Made by a program: the position numbers and the translations under genes. A DNA stretch of 23,472 nt, from NCBI GenBank assembly GCA_900544525.1, contig UQVN01000018.1, positions 1 to 23,472 of the forward strand, given 5' to 3'. Positions 15,405 to 22,842 of the stretch are shown here, one piece after another (within the stretch, counting starts at the first letter, position 1; each line of letters opens with the position of its first letter). Source of the DNA: an uncultured Eubacteriales bacterium (lineage in GTDB: Bacteria > Bacillota > Clostridia > Lachnospirales > Lachnospiraceae). The notes under the pieces were generated by a model that saw nothing but the letters and a program-made list of their open reading frames with translations, was not told the origin of the DNA and did not search any database.

Positions 15405-16217
15405 TTATCCTTCGATTGCATCAATGGCTTCTATAATTGCGGAACGCATTCCCGCCTTTTCCAAAGCAGAAACGCCAACAATTGTCGTACCTCCTGGAGA
15501 ACAAACAGCGTCCTTCATCACTGCTGGATGAGTCCCAGTAACCGCTTGTAATTTTCCAGTGCCTGCTACCATTTGTCCCGCAAGACGATAGGCAACAGCC
15601 CTTGATAATCCATGTTTTACCCCAGCATCGCCTAATGCTTCCATAAACATACTGACAAACGCTGGTCCACAGCCACTTACGGTTCCTGCTACGGAAAGAT
15701 GAGCGGTATCCACCGTTTGTACTAAAGAAACGTTTGAAAAAATTTCTTCAAATAATTTCCATTCTTCTTCTGTTAGGGAATGTGTCTCCTCACATACAAT
15801 AATCCCTTCTCCAACAGAAATTGGAGTATTTGGAATGGTACTAAGATGATGCGTTCCTTCTAACAAAATTTCTTCATAAGTTGTAAATGGACAACCAGCA
15901 GCCACGGATACAACGATCTTATTTTTTAATTCCTCTTTGATCGGCGTTAAAACTTCTTTGATCATATAAGGTTTTACTGCTACAATCAATAAATCCGCCT
16001 TCTTGGTTACTTCTTTTGCATCTTTGCAAGGATTCATCCCTTTTTCTCTTGTATTGTCGCATAGCTTATCCCAATTTTTTGCACAAGCATACATTCTTTC
16101 TGGTTCAATGACTCCCTTATAAAGCAAACCATCTGCCATTGCCTGTGCCATGTTACCAAAACCAATAAATCCAATTTTTACATTTTCTACTGTTAACATA
16201 TTGTTTTCTACTTTCAC
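15405..16217 (-). CDS. proC: pyrroline-5-carboxylate reductase
   Basis: A 270-residue (from GTG 16217) or 264-residue (from ATG 16199) cytoplasmic enzyme making proline from pyrroline-5-carboxylate with NAD(P)H. The N-terminal Rossmann fold begins VKIGFIGFGNMAQAM. AVKPYMIKEVL, PNTPISVGEG and the C-terminal dimer segment with SGCGPAFVSMFMEALGDAGV and SPGGTTIVGVSALEKAGMR are the ProC signature. The length is normal. Neither start has a ribosome site at the usual distance: AAAGGAGAG lies at 16247-16255, about 30 bases before the GTG, with a small hairpin between. The gene stands alone, divergent from the MutS-like gene, and ends in a strong terminator. Confidence 0.95.
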   Translation of the reverse strand: MKVENNMLTVENVKIGFIGFGNMAQAMADGLLYKGVIEPERMYACAKNWDKLCDNTREKGMNPCKDAKEVTKKADLLIVAVKPYMIKEVLTPIKEELKNKIVVSVAAGCPFTTYEEILLEGTHHLSTIPNTPISVGEGIIVCEETHSLTEEEWKLFEEIFSNVSLVQTVDTAHLSVAGTVSGCGPAFVSMFMEALGDAGVKHGLSRAVAYRLAGQMVAGTGKLQAVTGTHPAVMKDAVCSPGGTTIVGVSALEKAGMRSAIIEAIDAIEG

Positions 16218-16255
16218 TACTTGTTTTTGAGTATTGTAATAAGTAGCTCTCCTTT
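16217..16255 (-). promoter_or_regulatory. ribosome site separated from the proC start by a hairpin
   Basis: AAAGGAGAG (16255-16247) is followed directly by a stem CTACTT/AAGTAG (16246-16241 with 16222-16217) whose last base is the first of the GTG start. No in-frame NTG codon lies at the normal 5-10 base distance. Folding would bring the site next to the start. Confidence 0.4.
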
Positions 16256-16344
16256 CTTTTTTAACTTCTGTCCTATTTTCTAATCCTTGAAGTTTTTTTC
16301 TATTTTACTATAATCAATTGTATTTATCTATGCTTTTTGATTAT

Positions 16345-16373
16345 TTGACATTTTATCTCCCCCTTGTTAAAAT
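16345..16373 (+). promoter_or_regulatory. promoter of the MutS-like ATPase gene
   Basis: TTGACA (16345-16350), 17-base spacer, TAAAAT (16368-16373). An overlapping TATAAT (16378-16383) is a second possible -10 box but lacks a -35 partner. The leader is about 40-45 bases. Confidence 0.8.
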
Positions 16374-16423
16374 CGACTATAATAAATTGTACAACTTATT
16401 TTAAAACTGAGGGGGAATTTTAT

Positions 16424-18076
16424 ATGCAAATATTCGCAATTATTATTTCTATCATTCTATTTTCCATTCTCTTTTTCTTCTTTGAAGATAAACGAGAACA
16501 AAAAAGAATTCGTAGCTCTTTTCAACAATGTTATGGACAAAAAATCCATTCTCAAACAGTAACTTTAGAAAATTTGGATGAGATTTCCCTATATTATAAC
16601 CTTATCAAAAAGAATATTCCATCCGATGAACTTGTGGATGAAATTACTTGGGAAGATCTAGAGATGAACAAAATTTTCGAAAAAATGAATCATACAACAT
16701 CCTATGTTGGAGAACAATTTCTTTTTTCAGAATTACATAGACTTCCAAAAGAGAAAGCAAAATTGAATCTACGCGAGAAGATGATTCGTTTCTTTCATGA
16801 TAACCCAGAAAAAAGAGTGGATACGCAATATCTCTTACATAAATTACAAAAAGAATCGATTCATTTTTATATTCCAGAGTTTATTCAGTTATTACATCCA
16901 CAGACAATTCCATTTGTAAGTCTATATAAATGGCTTTTATATTCCCTATTATTCTTTTTCTTTAGTGGAATGATAACACAAAACTCTTATCTTTTATTCG
17001 CTGCATCAATTAACTTTTTTCTAAATCTTGCTCTCTATGCAGTCAATAAAATGAAATATGAACTTTATTTAGAATCCTTATATGGAATCATTGCTACTGT
17101 GAAAACTGCAAAATCTTTATCTGCCCTATATCCAATGGAAGCTTCTTCTCTTTCTGCTTCTATTCAAAATTTAGATAAGATTTCACATATGGTAGTATTG
17201 TTAAAACAGAAAAAACAAATCGGATTTTCTGGTGACGTCTTAGGGCTTGTCACAGACTATTTTTTTGGAACATTTATGTTGGATTTCATTGTATATGATA
17301 AGGTACTGCAAGTCTTGCTTCATCGAAAAGATGATTTTTTCTCCCTTTTTCAATTTGTAGGAGAAATCGATCTTTGTATTGCTACTGCTTCTTTTCGTGA
17401 AAGCCTACCGTATTATTGTTGTCCTAAATTCCATGAAACCAATTTTTGTACTACGGATCTTTACCATCCTCTCATTGAAAATGCCGTTCCAAACGATTTT
17501 CAATTAAAGAAAGGATGTATTATCACTGGCTCAAATGCCTCTGGAAAGTCTACTTTTATTAAAGCAATTGCGACGAATTTTATTTTGGGACAAAGCATGA
17601 ATACTTGTACGGCGAAAACGATTTCCATTCCAAATGTGAAAGTTCTAACTTCCATGTCATTACGAGATGATATCAGCTCTGGAGAAAGTTATTATATGCG
17701 AGAGATCAAATACCTATATCGTATGATCAAAGAAAGTAAGAAGGGACGTACTATTTTTTGTGGAATCGATGAAATTTTACGAGGAACGAATACAGCAGAG
17801 CGCATTGCTGCCTCCATCGCCATTCTCCATTATCTCTATCAAACAAATTGTATTCTGATTGTGGCAACTCATGACTTAGAGCTTGCAAAAACTTTAGATA
17901 AAATATATGAAAATTATTATTTTTGCGAATCCATTCAAAATGGAGATGTAGTGTTCGATTATCAAATCCGCTCTGGCATTTGCTCTTCTTATAATGCAAT
18001 TCGATTGCTGGAATCCATTGGATTCCCAGAAGAAATTATAAAAGAGGCTCGTTTCCTTCGTACCAGTGAACGATAA
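16424..18076 (+). CDS. membrane-anchored MutS-family ATPase
   Basis: A 550-residue protein. An N-terminal membrane segment (about 3-20) and a hydrophobic double segment (about 168-208) flank a region like the MutS core (VDEITWEDLEMNKIFEKMNHTT near 71-92). The C-terminal third is a MutS ATPase: Walker A GSNASGKST (369-377), the signature segment SLRDDISSGESYY (412-424), Walker B FCGIDE (445-450, E450) and H483 in VATHD. The mismatch-recognition and connector domains of MutS1 are absent, and the Smr and clamp parts of MutS2 too, so it should not be called mismatch repair. Start ATG 16424 has GAGGGGG 8 bases upstream; the TTG at 16364 lies in the promoter. It stands alone with its own promoter and terminator. 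The function is unknown. Confidence 0.85.
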   Translation: MQIFAIIISIILFSILFFFFEDKREQKRIRSSFQQCYGQKIHSQTVTLENLDEISLYYNLIKKNIPSDELVDEITWEDLEMNKIFEKMNHTTSYVGEQFLFSELHRLPKEKAKLNLREKMIRFFHDNPEKRVDTQYLLHKLQKESIHFYIPEFIQLLHPQTIPFVSLYKWLLYSLLFFFFSGMITQNSYLLFAASINFFLNLALYAVNKMKYELYLESLYGIIATVKTAKSLSALYPMEASSLSASIQNLDKISHMVVLLKQKKQIGFSGDVLGLVTDYFFGTFMLDFIVYDKVLQVLLHRKDDFFSLFQFVGEIDLCIATASFRESLPYYCCPKFHETNFCTTDLYHPLIENAVPNDFQLKKGCIITGSNASGKSTFIKAIATNFILGQSMNTCTAKTISIPNVKVLTSMSLRDDISSGESYYMREIKYLYRMIKESKKGRTIFCGIDEILRGTNTAERIAASIAILHYLYQTNCILIVATHDLELAKTLDKIYENYYFCESIQNGDVVFDYQIRSGICSSYNAIRLLESIGFPEEIIKEARFLRTSER

Positions 18077-18118
18077 AAATACATTTTGCAAAGCAGTATA
18101 AGTTCTTGCCTATATGCC

Positions 18119-18158
18119 AAAAGAACGATGGCTTTTATAAAAAAGTCATCGTTCTTTT
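18119..18158. terminator. bidirectional terminator between the MutS-like and aldo/keto reductase genes
   Basis: An 18-bp stem (18119-18136 with 18141-18158; core AGAACGATG/CATCGTTCT, one G-U pair) closes on the 4-base loop ATAA, with A-rich and T-rich ends on both strands. It serves the two convergent genes. Confidence 0.9.
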
Positions 18159-18200
18159 ATGTTCCAATCTATCGATTATAACAATTTTTTCTTTCTTTTA

Positions 18201-19040
18201 TTATACAATGCTCATAAACCATTCCACCGTTTGAGGATCATAGTGAGAAAAGAATAGGCTTTCTCCTCCATCCAATGCTTCAATTCGTGCCATATCTTCC
18301 TCTGTCAATCGAAAATCAAACACATTGAAATTTTCTTCCATACGGTTTTTGTGTACCGACTTTGGAATAACAACAACATCGCTCTGAAGTAAGAAACGAA
18401 GTGCCACCTGTGCTACAGATTTTCCATACTTTTCTCCAATTTCTTTTAAGACTGGATTGTTGAAGTAATCATTTTTTCCTTCTGCAAAAGGTCCCCATGA
18501 CATAATTTGAGTGCCATTTTTCTTCATATATTCCTTTGCTATTTTCTGCTGCTGGAATACATGAGTTTCCACCTGATTTACGGCTGGCTTAACAGATGCA
18601 AAATGAGTCATATCTAAATAACGATCTGGATAAAAGTTAGAGACACCGATAGCACGTACTTTTCCTTCTTGATAGGCTTCTTCCATCGCACGGTAACTAC
18701 CATAATAGTCCCCAAAAGGCTGATGAATCAATAGAAGGTCAATGTAATCTGTTTTCAATTTTTTCAAAGATTCTTCAATGGAAGCCTTTGCTTTTTCATA
18801 TCCAGCATTACTGATCCAGATTTTTGTTGTGATGAAAAGTTCTTCCCTTGGTAGTCCACATTTTACTAATGCATTGCCAACACCTTCCTCATTGCCGTAA
18901 GCCTGTGCTGTATCAATGCTACGATACCCAACCTCAATCGCTTCTAACACACAGCGTTCTGTTTCTTCTGGTGGAGTTTGGTATACTCCATATCCAAGTT
19001 TTGGCATTTTCACTCCATTATTTAGTGTTACATATTCCAT
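18201..19040 (-). CDS. aldo/keto reductase
   Basis: A 279-residue NAD(P)H-dependent carbonyl reductase of the AKR5-like group (2,5-diketogluconate reductase/YvgN relatives). The catalytic tetrad is complete: D43 in YRSIDTA, Y48 in QAYGN, K73 in ITTKIW and H106 in LLIHQP. The barrel motifs IGVSNF and VNQVETHV follow, and the cofactor-phosphate motif is VVIPKSVHKNRMEEN. AGGAGG sits 7 bases before the ATG at 19040. It is transcribed away from a broken LysR gene 156 bases off, which may once have controlled it. The substrate cannot be told: this family reduces many aldehydes and ketones. Confidence 0.93.
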   Translation of the reverse strand: MEYVTLNNGVKMPKLGYGVYQTPPEETERCVLEAIEVGYRSIDTAQAYGNEEGVGNALVKCGLPREELFITTKIWISNAGYEKAKASIEESLKKLKTDYIDLLLIHQPFGDYYGSYRAMEEAYQEGKVRAIGVSNFYPDRYLDMTHFASVKPAVNQVETHVFQQQKIAKEYMKKNGTQIMSWGPFAEGKNDYFNNPVLKEIGEKYGKSVAQVALRFLLQSDVVVIPKSVHKNRMEENFNVFDFRLTEEDMARIEALDGGESLFFSHYDPQTVEWFMSIV

Positions 19041-19106
19041 CTTTTTTCCTCCTATATTCTAAATTTGAAATACTCTATTTACTCTAGCCTTCTTCTCACT
19101 TAAAAG

Positions 19107-19135
19107 TTTACAAGAAAGACTAGAATATGTACAAT
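19107..19135 (+). promoter_or_regulatory. promoter of the broken LysR gene
   Basis: TTTACA (19107-19112), 17-base spacer, TACAAT (19130-19135). The aldo/keto reductase promoter on the other strand is not clear to me. Confidence 0.6.
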
Positions 19136-19136
19136 A

Positions 19137-19158
19137 GAAATAGCGAAACCTATATTTC
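19137..19158. promoter_or_regulatory. inverted repeat in the reductase/LysR divergent region
   Basis: GAAATA and TATTTC arms with a 10-base spacer lie just after the LysR-gene -10 box, a plausible self-regulatory site. Short A/T-rich arms make chance likely. Confidence 0.3.
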
Positions 19159-19196
19159 ATAAAATGAATAGTAAAATCTCAAAGGAGGAGAGGATT

Positions 19197-20045
19197 ATGC
19201 TTGATCTTTTAGATTTAGAACAGTTAGTTGCTTTTGCAGACTATGGCACACTATCAAAAGCCGCTGAAAAACTGCACCTATCACAACCCACGATTACCCG
19301 CACGATGAAACGCATCGAAGATTCTTTTGGAGTTCCCCTATTTGTCCGTGGAAAAAATAAAATTGCTTTCAATGAAACTGGCGAAAAAGCAGTCGAATAT
19401 GCAAGAGCTCTTTTAACAGATGCAGAAAATATCGTACAACAAGTTCAGGCATTTGATCGTGGACTTCATACAATTACGGTAGAATCTTGTGCTCCAGCAC
19501 CTCTTTGGTTACTGCTCCCTTCACTTTCAAAAGAATTTCCAAATAAAACGTTCTCATCCAAACTTGCTGAAATTCCCGATATTATTAGAAATGTAAGTTC
19601 TGGCATATGTGAAATCGGAATCCTGCCATATCCTATCCATTTAGAGCAAGTTGATAGTATCCCGATTATCTAAGAAAATTTGTCCGTCTGTATTCCCAAA
19701 GACCATGATATGGCAAAACATCAAAGCCTAACCTTTGAAATGCTCAATGGTTTTAATTGCCTTTTGAAATCACAGATTGGATTTTGGAATGAAATGTGTC
19801 ATGAGAAAATGCCTAGTTCTAGGTTTCTTGTGCAGACGGATGAATTTGAGTTCGAAGAGTTAGTAAAGGAATCGGCTTTGCCATGCTTTACAACCAATCT
19901 TGTAAACGATATGGATGTTATTTTTCAAAAGAGAGCGGTCATTCCAATTACCGATCCAGAGGCAAATGTTACCTATCATTTGATTTATGCCTCAAAAAAT
20001 CAAAAATATCGTAGAGTAGCTGAAAAATTCCATGTAAAAAAATAG
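19197..20045 (+). pseudogene. LysR-family regulator interrupted by an in-frame stop
   Basis: The reading frame from ATG 19197 (AGGAGG 8 bases upstream) to the stop at 20045 would encode 282 residues, a normal LysR size, but codon 159 (19671-19673) is TAA. The frame is the same on both sides, and the protein reads on smoothly from DSIPII into ENLSVCIPKDHD. The first part holds the winged helix (LSKAAEKLHLSQPTITRTMKR, about 18-38); the rest is the substrate-binding fold. A single base change, for example AAA or CAA to TAA, explains it. A truncated protein with DNA-binding domain and half the effector domain could still be made. It lies divergent to the aldo/keto reductase gene. Confidence 0.85.
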
Positions 20046-20053
20046 CCATATAG

Positions 20054-20087
20054 TAAAATACGCACTCTTGTACAGGTGCGTATTTTA
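20054..20087. terminator. bidirectional terminator between the LysR pseudogene and kdpE
   Basis: A perfect 12-bp stem TAAAATACGCAC/GTGCGTATTTTA (20054-20065 with 20076-20087) with a 10-base loop lies between the convergent genes. The T tract is mostly within the stem, so efficiency may be moderate. Confidence 0.65.
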
Positions 20088-20103
20088 GAATTCGTAATAT
20101 TTT

Positions 20104-20817
20104 TTATTTACTTTCTGTTCGAATCATACGATAACCAATTCCTATATGTGTTTGAATATAAATTGGATCATGGGTATTAGGTTCTATCTTTTTACGAAGA
20201 GATGCCATATAGACTCTCAAAGAGGCTAAATCACTCTCTAATGCATTGCTCCAGACTTTTTCTAAAATATATCGATATGTTAAAACTTTTCCTACATTTT
20301 TTGCCAGTAGACATAATAGACTATACTCCATTGGCATAAGATGAATTTCTTTTCCTTCTACTTCTACGGTAGCAGACGAATAATCAATTTTTAAATTACC
20401 ATTATGAAATACCGTATCCTCTACTCCTGTTTCATTATTCAAATAATTTAATCTTCGGATTGTAGAACGAAGCCTTGCCAACAACTCTTCCACTCCAAAA
20501 GGCTTTGTCAAATAATCATCGGCTCCTGCATCTAATGCTTTAATCTTATCACTTTCATCGCTTCTTGCACTAATTACAATAATGGGTGTAATAGCCCAAG
20601 AACGGATTTTTTCAATCACTTCTACTCCATCTTTATCTGGTAACCCTAAATCCATTAAAATGATATCTGGTTTTTTAGAAGCTGCAGCAAAAACAGCTTG
20701 GGTGCCATTGTCTGCCGTTTCATAATAATACCCTTGTGTTTCCAATGTGGTTGTAATTAAATTTTGTACTGGTTTATCATCCTCTACAACTAAAATAAGT
20801 GGTTTTCCATTTTTCAT
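20104..20817 (-). CDS. kdpE: response regulator KdpE
   Basis: A 237-residue OmpR-family regulator of the Kdp potassium system. The receiver has D13/D14 region VVEDD, phosphoacceptor D56 in LMDLGLPDKDG and the K in LTKPF. The stretch GLPDKDGVEVIEKIRSW followed by TPIIVISAR is typical of KdpE. The winged helix (about 140-235) ends LRVYMASLRKKIE, THIGIGYRM. Its ATG overlaps the stop of the kinase gene by four bases (ATGA), so the two are translated together. It would activate the kdp ATPase operon, presumably located beyond the right edge, when potassium is short or turgor falls. Confidence 0.93.
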   Translation of the reverse strand: MKNGKPLILVVEDDKPVQNLITTTLETQGYYYETADNGTQAVFAAASKKPDIILMDLGLPDKDGVEVIEKIRSWAITPIIVISARSDESDKIKALDAGADDYLTKPFGVEELLARLRSTIRRLNYLNNETGVEDTVFHNGNLKIDYSSATVEVEGKEIHLMPMEYSLLCLLAKNVGKVLTYRYILEKVWSNALESDLASLRVYMASLRKKIEPNTHDPIYIQTHIGIGYRMIRTESK

Positions 20818-22679
20818 CCTAAATGAACCTCCTCTGCTTTAAGCGTAATTCGAAAAATTGCGCCATGTGGGTGATTATCTAATATTTCGATCGTTCCATG
20901 ATGGGCATTTACAATAGATTTACACAGAGCTAAACCAAGTCCAAGACCTCTTCTTCCGTCCGTAACCTTTCCATCTACAGTATAAAATAAACGAAATAAC
21001 TTCGTTTTTTCTTGCTCTTGTATCCCGTCTCCATCATCAATAACATCAATCATTGCATTCTTATCTTTCTTCCAAAGGCGAATGGTAATATGAGACCCCG
21101 TTTGTGTATATTTTATCGCATTGTTCACTAGATTCGATATGACTTGAGTCATCAACCTTGCATCCATCTTCACAAGTAACATCTCTTCTTCTTCCACCAC
21201 AATCCTATGCTCTTTTGCATCTGGATTTAAATGTTTCAATGCTTCATCCACTACATCGACTACAATTTCATCTTGCATATGAATTTGCATCGTTCCATTT
21301 TCCATACGAGTGACGGATAATAAATTTTCTACTAACTCAATAAGCCAATTGGAATCATTATAAATATCCTTATATAACTGTATTTTTTGTTCTTTTTGCA
21401 GTTTCTCTCCATTGCTCACTAATATGCTAGCATTGCCAGAAATACAAGTTAAAGGCGTTCTTAGATCATGCGAAATCGTTCTTAAAATATTTGCCCTTAA
21501 TTGTTCTTGTTTTAATTTGATTTCTGTGTCTTTTTGCTGACGTAATAATTCATCTTTTTCTAATACAACAGCACTTTCATTTAAAATTGCAATTAAAATT
21601 CCTTTTTCAAATTCTGGTATCTTCGCTTCTTTATGGGCAATCTCAATCTCTGCAAAAATTTGTTCTCCATTTTGAATTGTATAATATAAATTTTTATTAG
21701 AATTCCTTTTTACTACTTCCTCACCATTCCAATAAAGCTTTACTTCTCTATCTAATAGTTTTTGTAATTGCTCTACAATTTTTTGTCCAATCTCAATGCG
21801 ATTGGTAGCTGCTTGCAATGCTCGGTTCGTCTCCAATAATATTTCAGTACGATAAGATTTTTGAACTGCTTGTCTGGCATATACTTTTATTTTCTGTGTC
21901 ATTCCTGAACTAATAAGAGAAGTAAACAATAAAATAAATAAGGTTACAATATAATTCTTGTTCTGAATGGCCAATGACCACTTAGGAGCTGTAAAACAAA
22001 AATTTACAACTAAAACACTTACTATACTAAAAACAAAACTCGTAATCAAATATCGTGCTTTTAAAGAATGGATAAAAACAGCTAATACATAGACCATCAT
22101 CATGTTCCCATCTGGAAGCCGAAATGCTTGAAACAGATAAGCACTTAATGTTGTAATCCCTTGAATGAAAAGTAACCAAAAAGCATCCCATAAAACATCT
22201 TCTTTTCTTACAGGAATATATTTCCATATTCTATGTCGCTGAAATTCTGCTTTTTCATCTTCTGCAATTTGAAACACTTCTAATTCAGGTGCTAATTTAT
22301 TTAAACGTTTTGAAACATTATACTGAAATAACTTTTCCAAAAATTTTTCTTTTTCACTGCCTCTTCCTAAAACAACTTTTGTTACTTTTGTGAGTCTTGC
22401 ATATTCAATAATCTGCTCTACAATATCTTCCCCATAAGTTATCATCACTTTTGCACCAAATTTTTTTGCTAAATGAATATTATCCCTTAGCAATTGCTGT
22501 TGTTCTTCTCCTAGTTCTCCGCTAAATTTAGAGCCTTCTACATAGATGGCAGTAAGTTTTGAAGAGAAGGCATCAGCTAGTTTAGCCGCTTGTTCAATTA
22601 CTTTTTTGTTTGATAACGATGATGATATACATACAAGAATATGTTCCTGTTCTAGTATATTTTTTTTATTTGAATCCAC
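20814..22679 (-). CDS. kdpD: KdpD-like sensor histidine kinase without the N-terminal KdpD domain
   Basis: A 621-residue membrane kinase. Order: universal-stress-protein-like domain (about 12-140), four-helix DUF4118 membrane domain (about 165-260), GAF-like domain (about 285-375), HisKA with H404 in ISHDLRTPL, and ATPase with N520, DDGDGI (548-553) and GLGLGLAL (578-585). Full KdpD (about 900 residues) begins with a P-loop KdpD domain of about 210 residues that is absent here. It should phosphorylate KdpE. The GTG start at 22679 has its AAGGGAG 16 bases away; an ATT or ATA codon in the same frame lies nearer, so the start is uncertain. The gene has its own promoter in the gap upstream. A kinase-less KdpD relative precedes it. 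Confidence 0.9.
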   Translation of the reverse strand: MDSNKKNILEQEHILVCISSSLSNKKVIEQAAKLADAFSSKLTAIYVEGSKFSGELGEEQQQLLRDNIHLAKKFGAKVMITYGEDIVEQIIEYARLTKVTKVVLGRGSEKEKFLEKLFQYNVSKRLNKLAPELEVFQIAEDEKAEFQRHRIWKYIPVRKEDVLWDAFWLLFIQGITTLSAYLFQAFRLPDGNMMMVYVLAVFIHSLKARYLITSFVFSIVSVLVVNFCFTAPKWSLAIQNKNYIVTLFILLFTSLISSGMTQKIKVYARQAVQKSYRTEILLETNRALQAATNRIEIGQKIVEQLQKLLDREVKLYWNGEEVVKRNSNKNLYYTIQNGEQIFAEIEIAHKEAKIPEFEKGILIAILNESAVVLEKDELLRQQKDTEIKLKQEQLRANILRTISHDLRTPLTCISGNASILVSNGEKLQKEQKIQLYKDIYNDSNWLIELVENLLSVTRMENGTMQIHMQDEIVVDVVDEALKHLNPDAKEHRIVVEEEEMLLVKMDARLMTQVISNLVNNAIKYTQTGSHITIRLWKKDKNAMIDVIDDGDGIQEQEKTKLFRLFYTVDGKVTDGRRGLGLGLALCKSIVNAHHGTIEILDNHPHGAIFRITLKAEEVHLG

Positions 22680-22813
22680 TTTTATTGTAATCTAACTCCC
22701 TTCTTTTCTACTTTCGTCCTTATAGTAAAATATTGTTTCAAATTCTATAACATAAGTGGCCCATTCCTCTCATCGCTAAAGTAATAAGTGCTTTCACCTA
22801 CATTTATAAATCA
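22680..22813 (-). other. leader of the short kdpD gene
   Basis: About 130 bases of transcript leader between the internal promoter and the kinase start, with no frame of note. It has a repeated ATAAGTG on the plus strand (about 22751 and 22785) and a G-rich patch, so it might fold. I could not match it to the c-di-AMP riboswitch or any class I know. Confidence 0.35.
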
Positions 22814-22842
22814 ATCATATACTGCCTTTTTTTAATTGTCAA
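22814..22842 (-). promoter_or_regulatory. internal promoter of kdpD-kdpE
   Basis: Minus strand TTGACA (22842-22837), 17-base spacer, TATGAT (22819-22814). The -35 box overlaps the TGA stop (22841-22839) of the upstream gene, so kinase and regulator can be expressed apart from the rest of the locus. Confidence 0.8.

Noticed and set aside
22680..22813. c-di-AMP riboswitch upstream of the short kdpD
   Set aside because: Such switches occur at potassium genes, but the conserved G-rich core is not visible here and the leader is too short.
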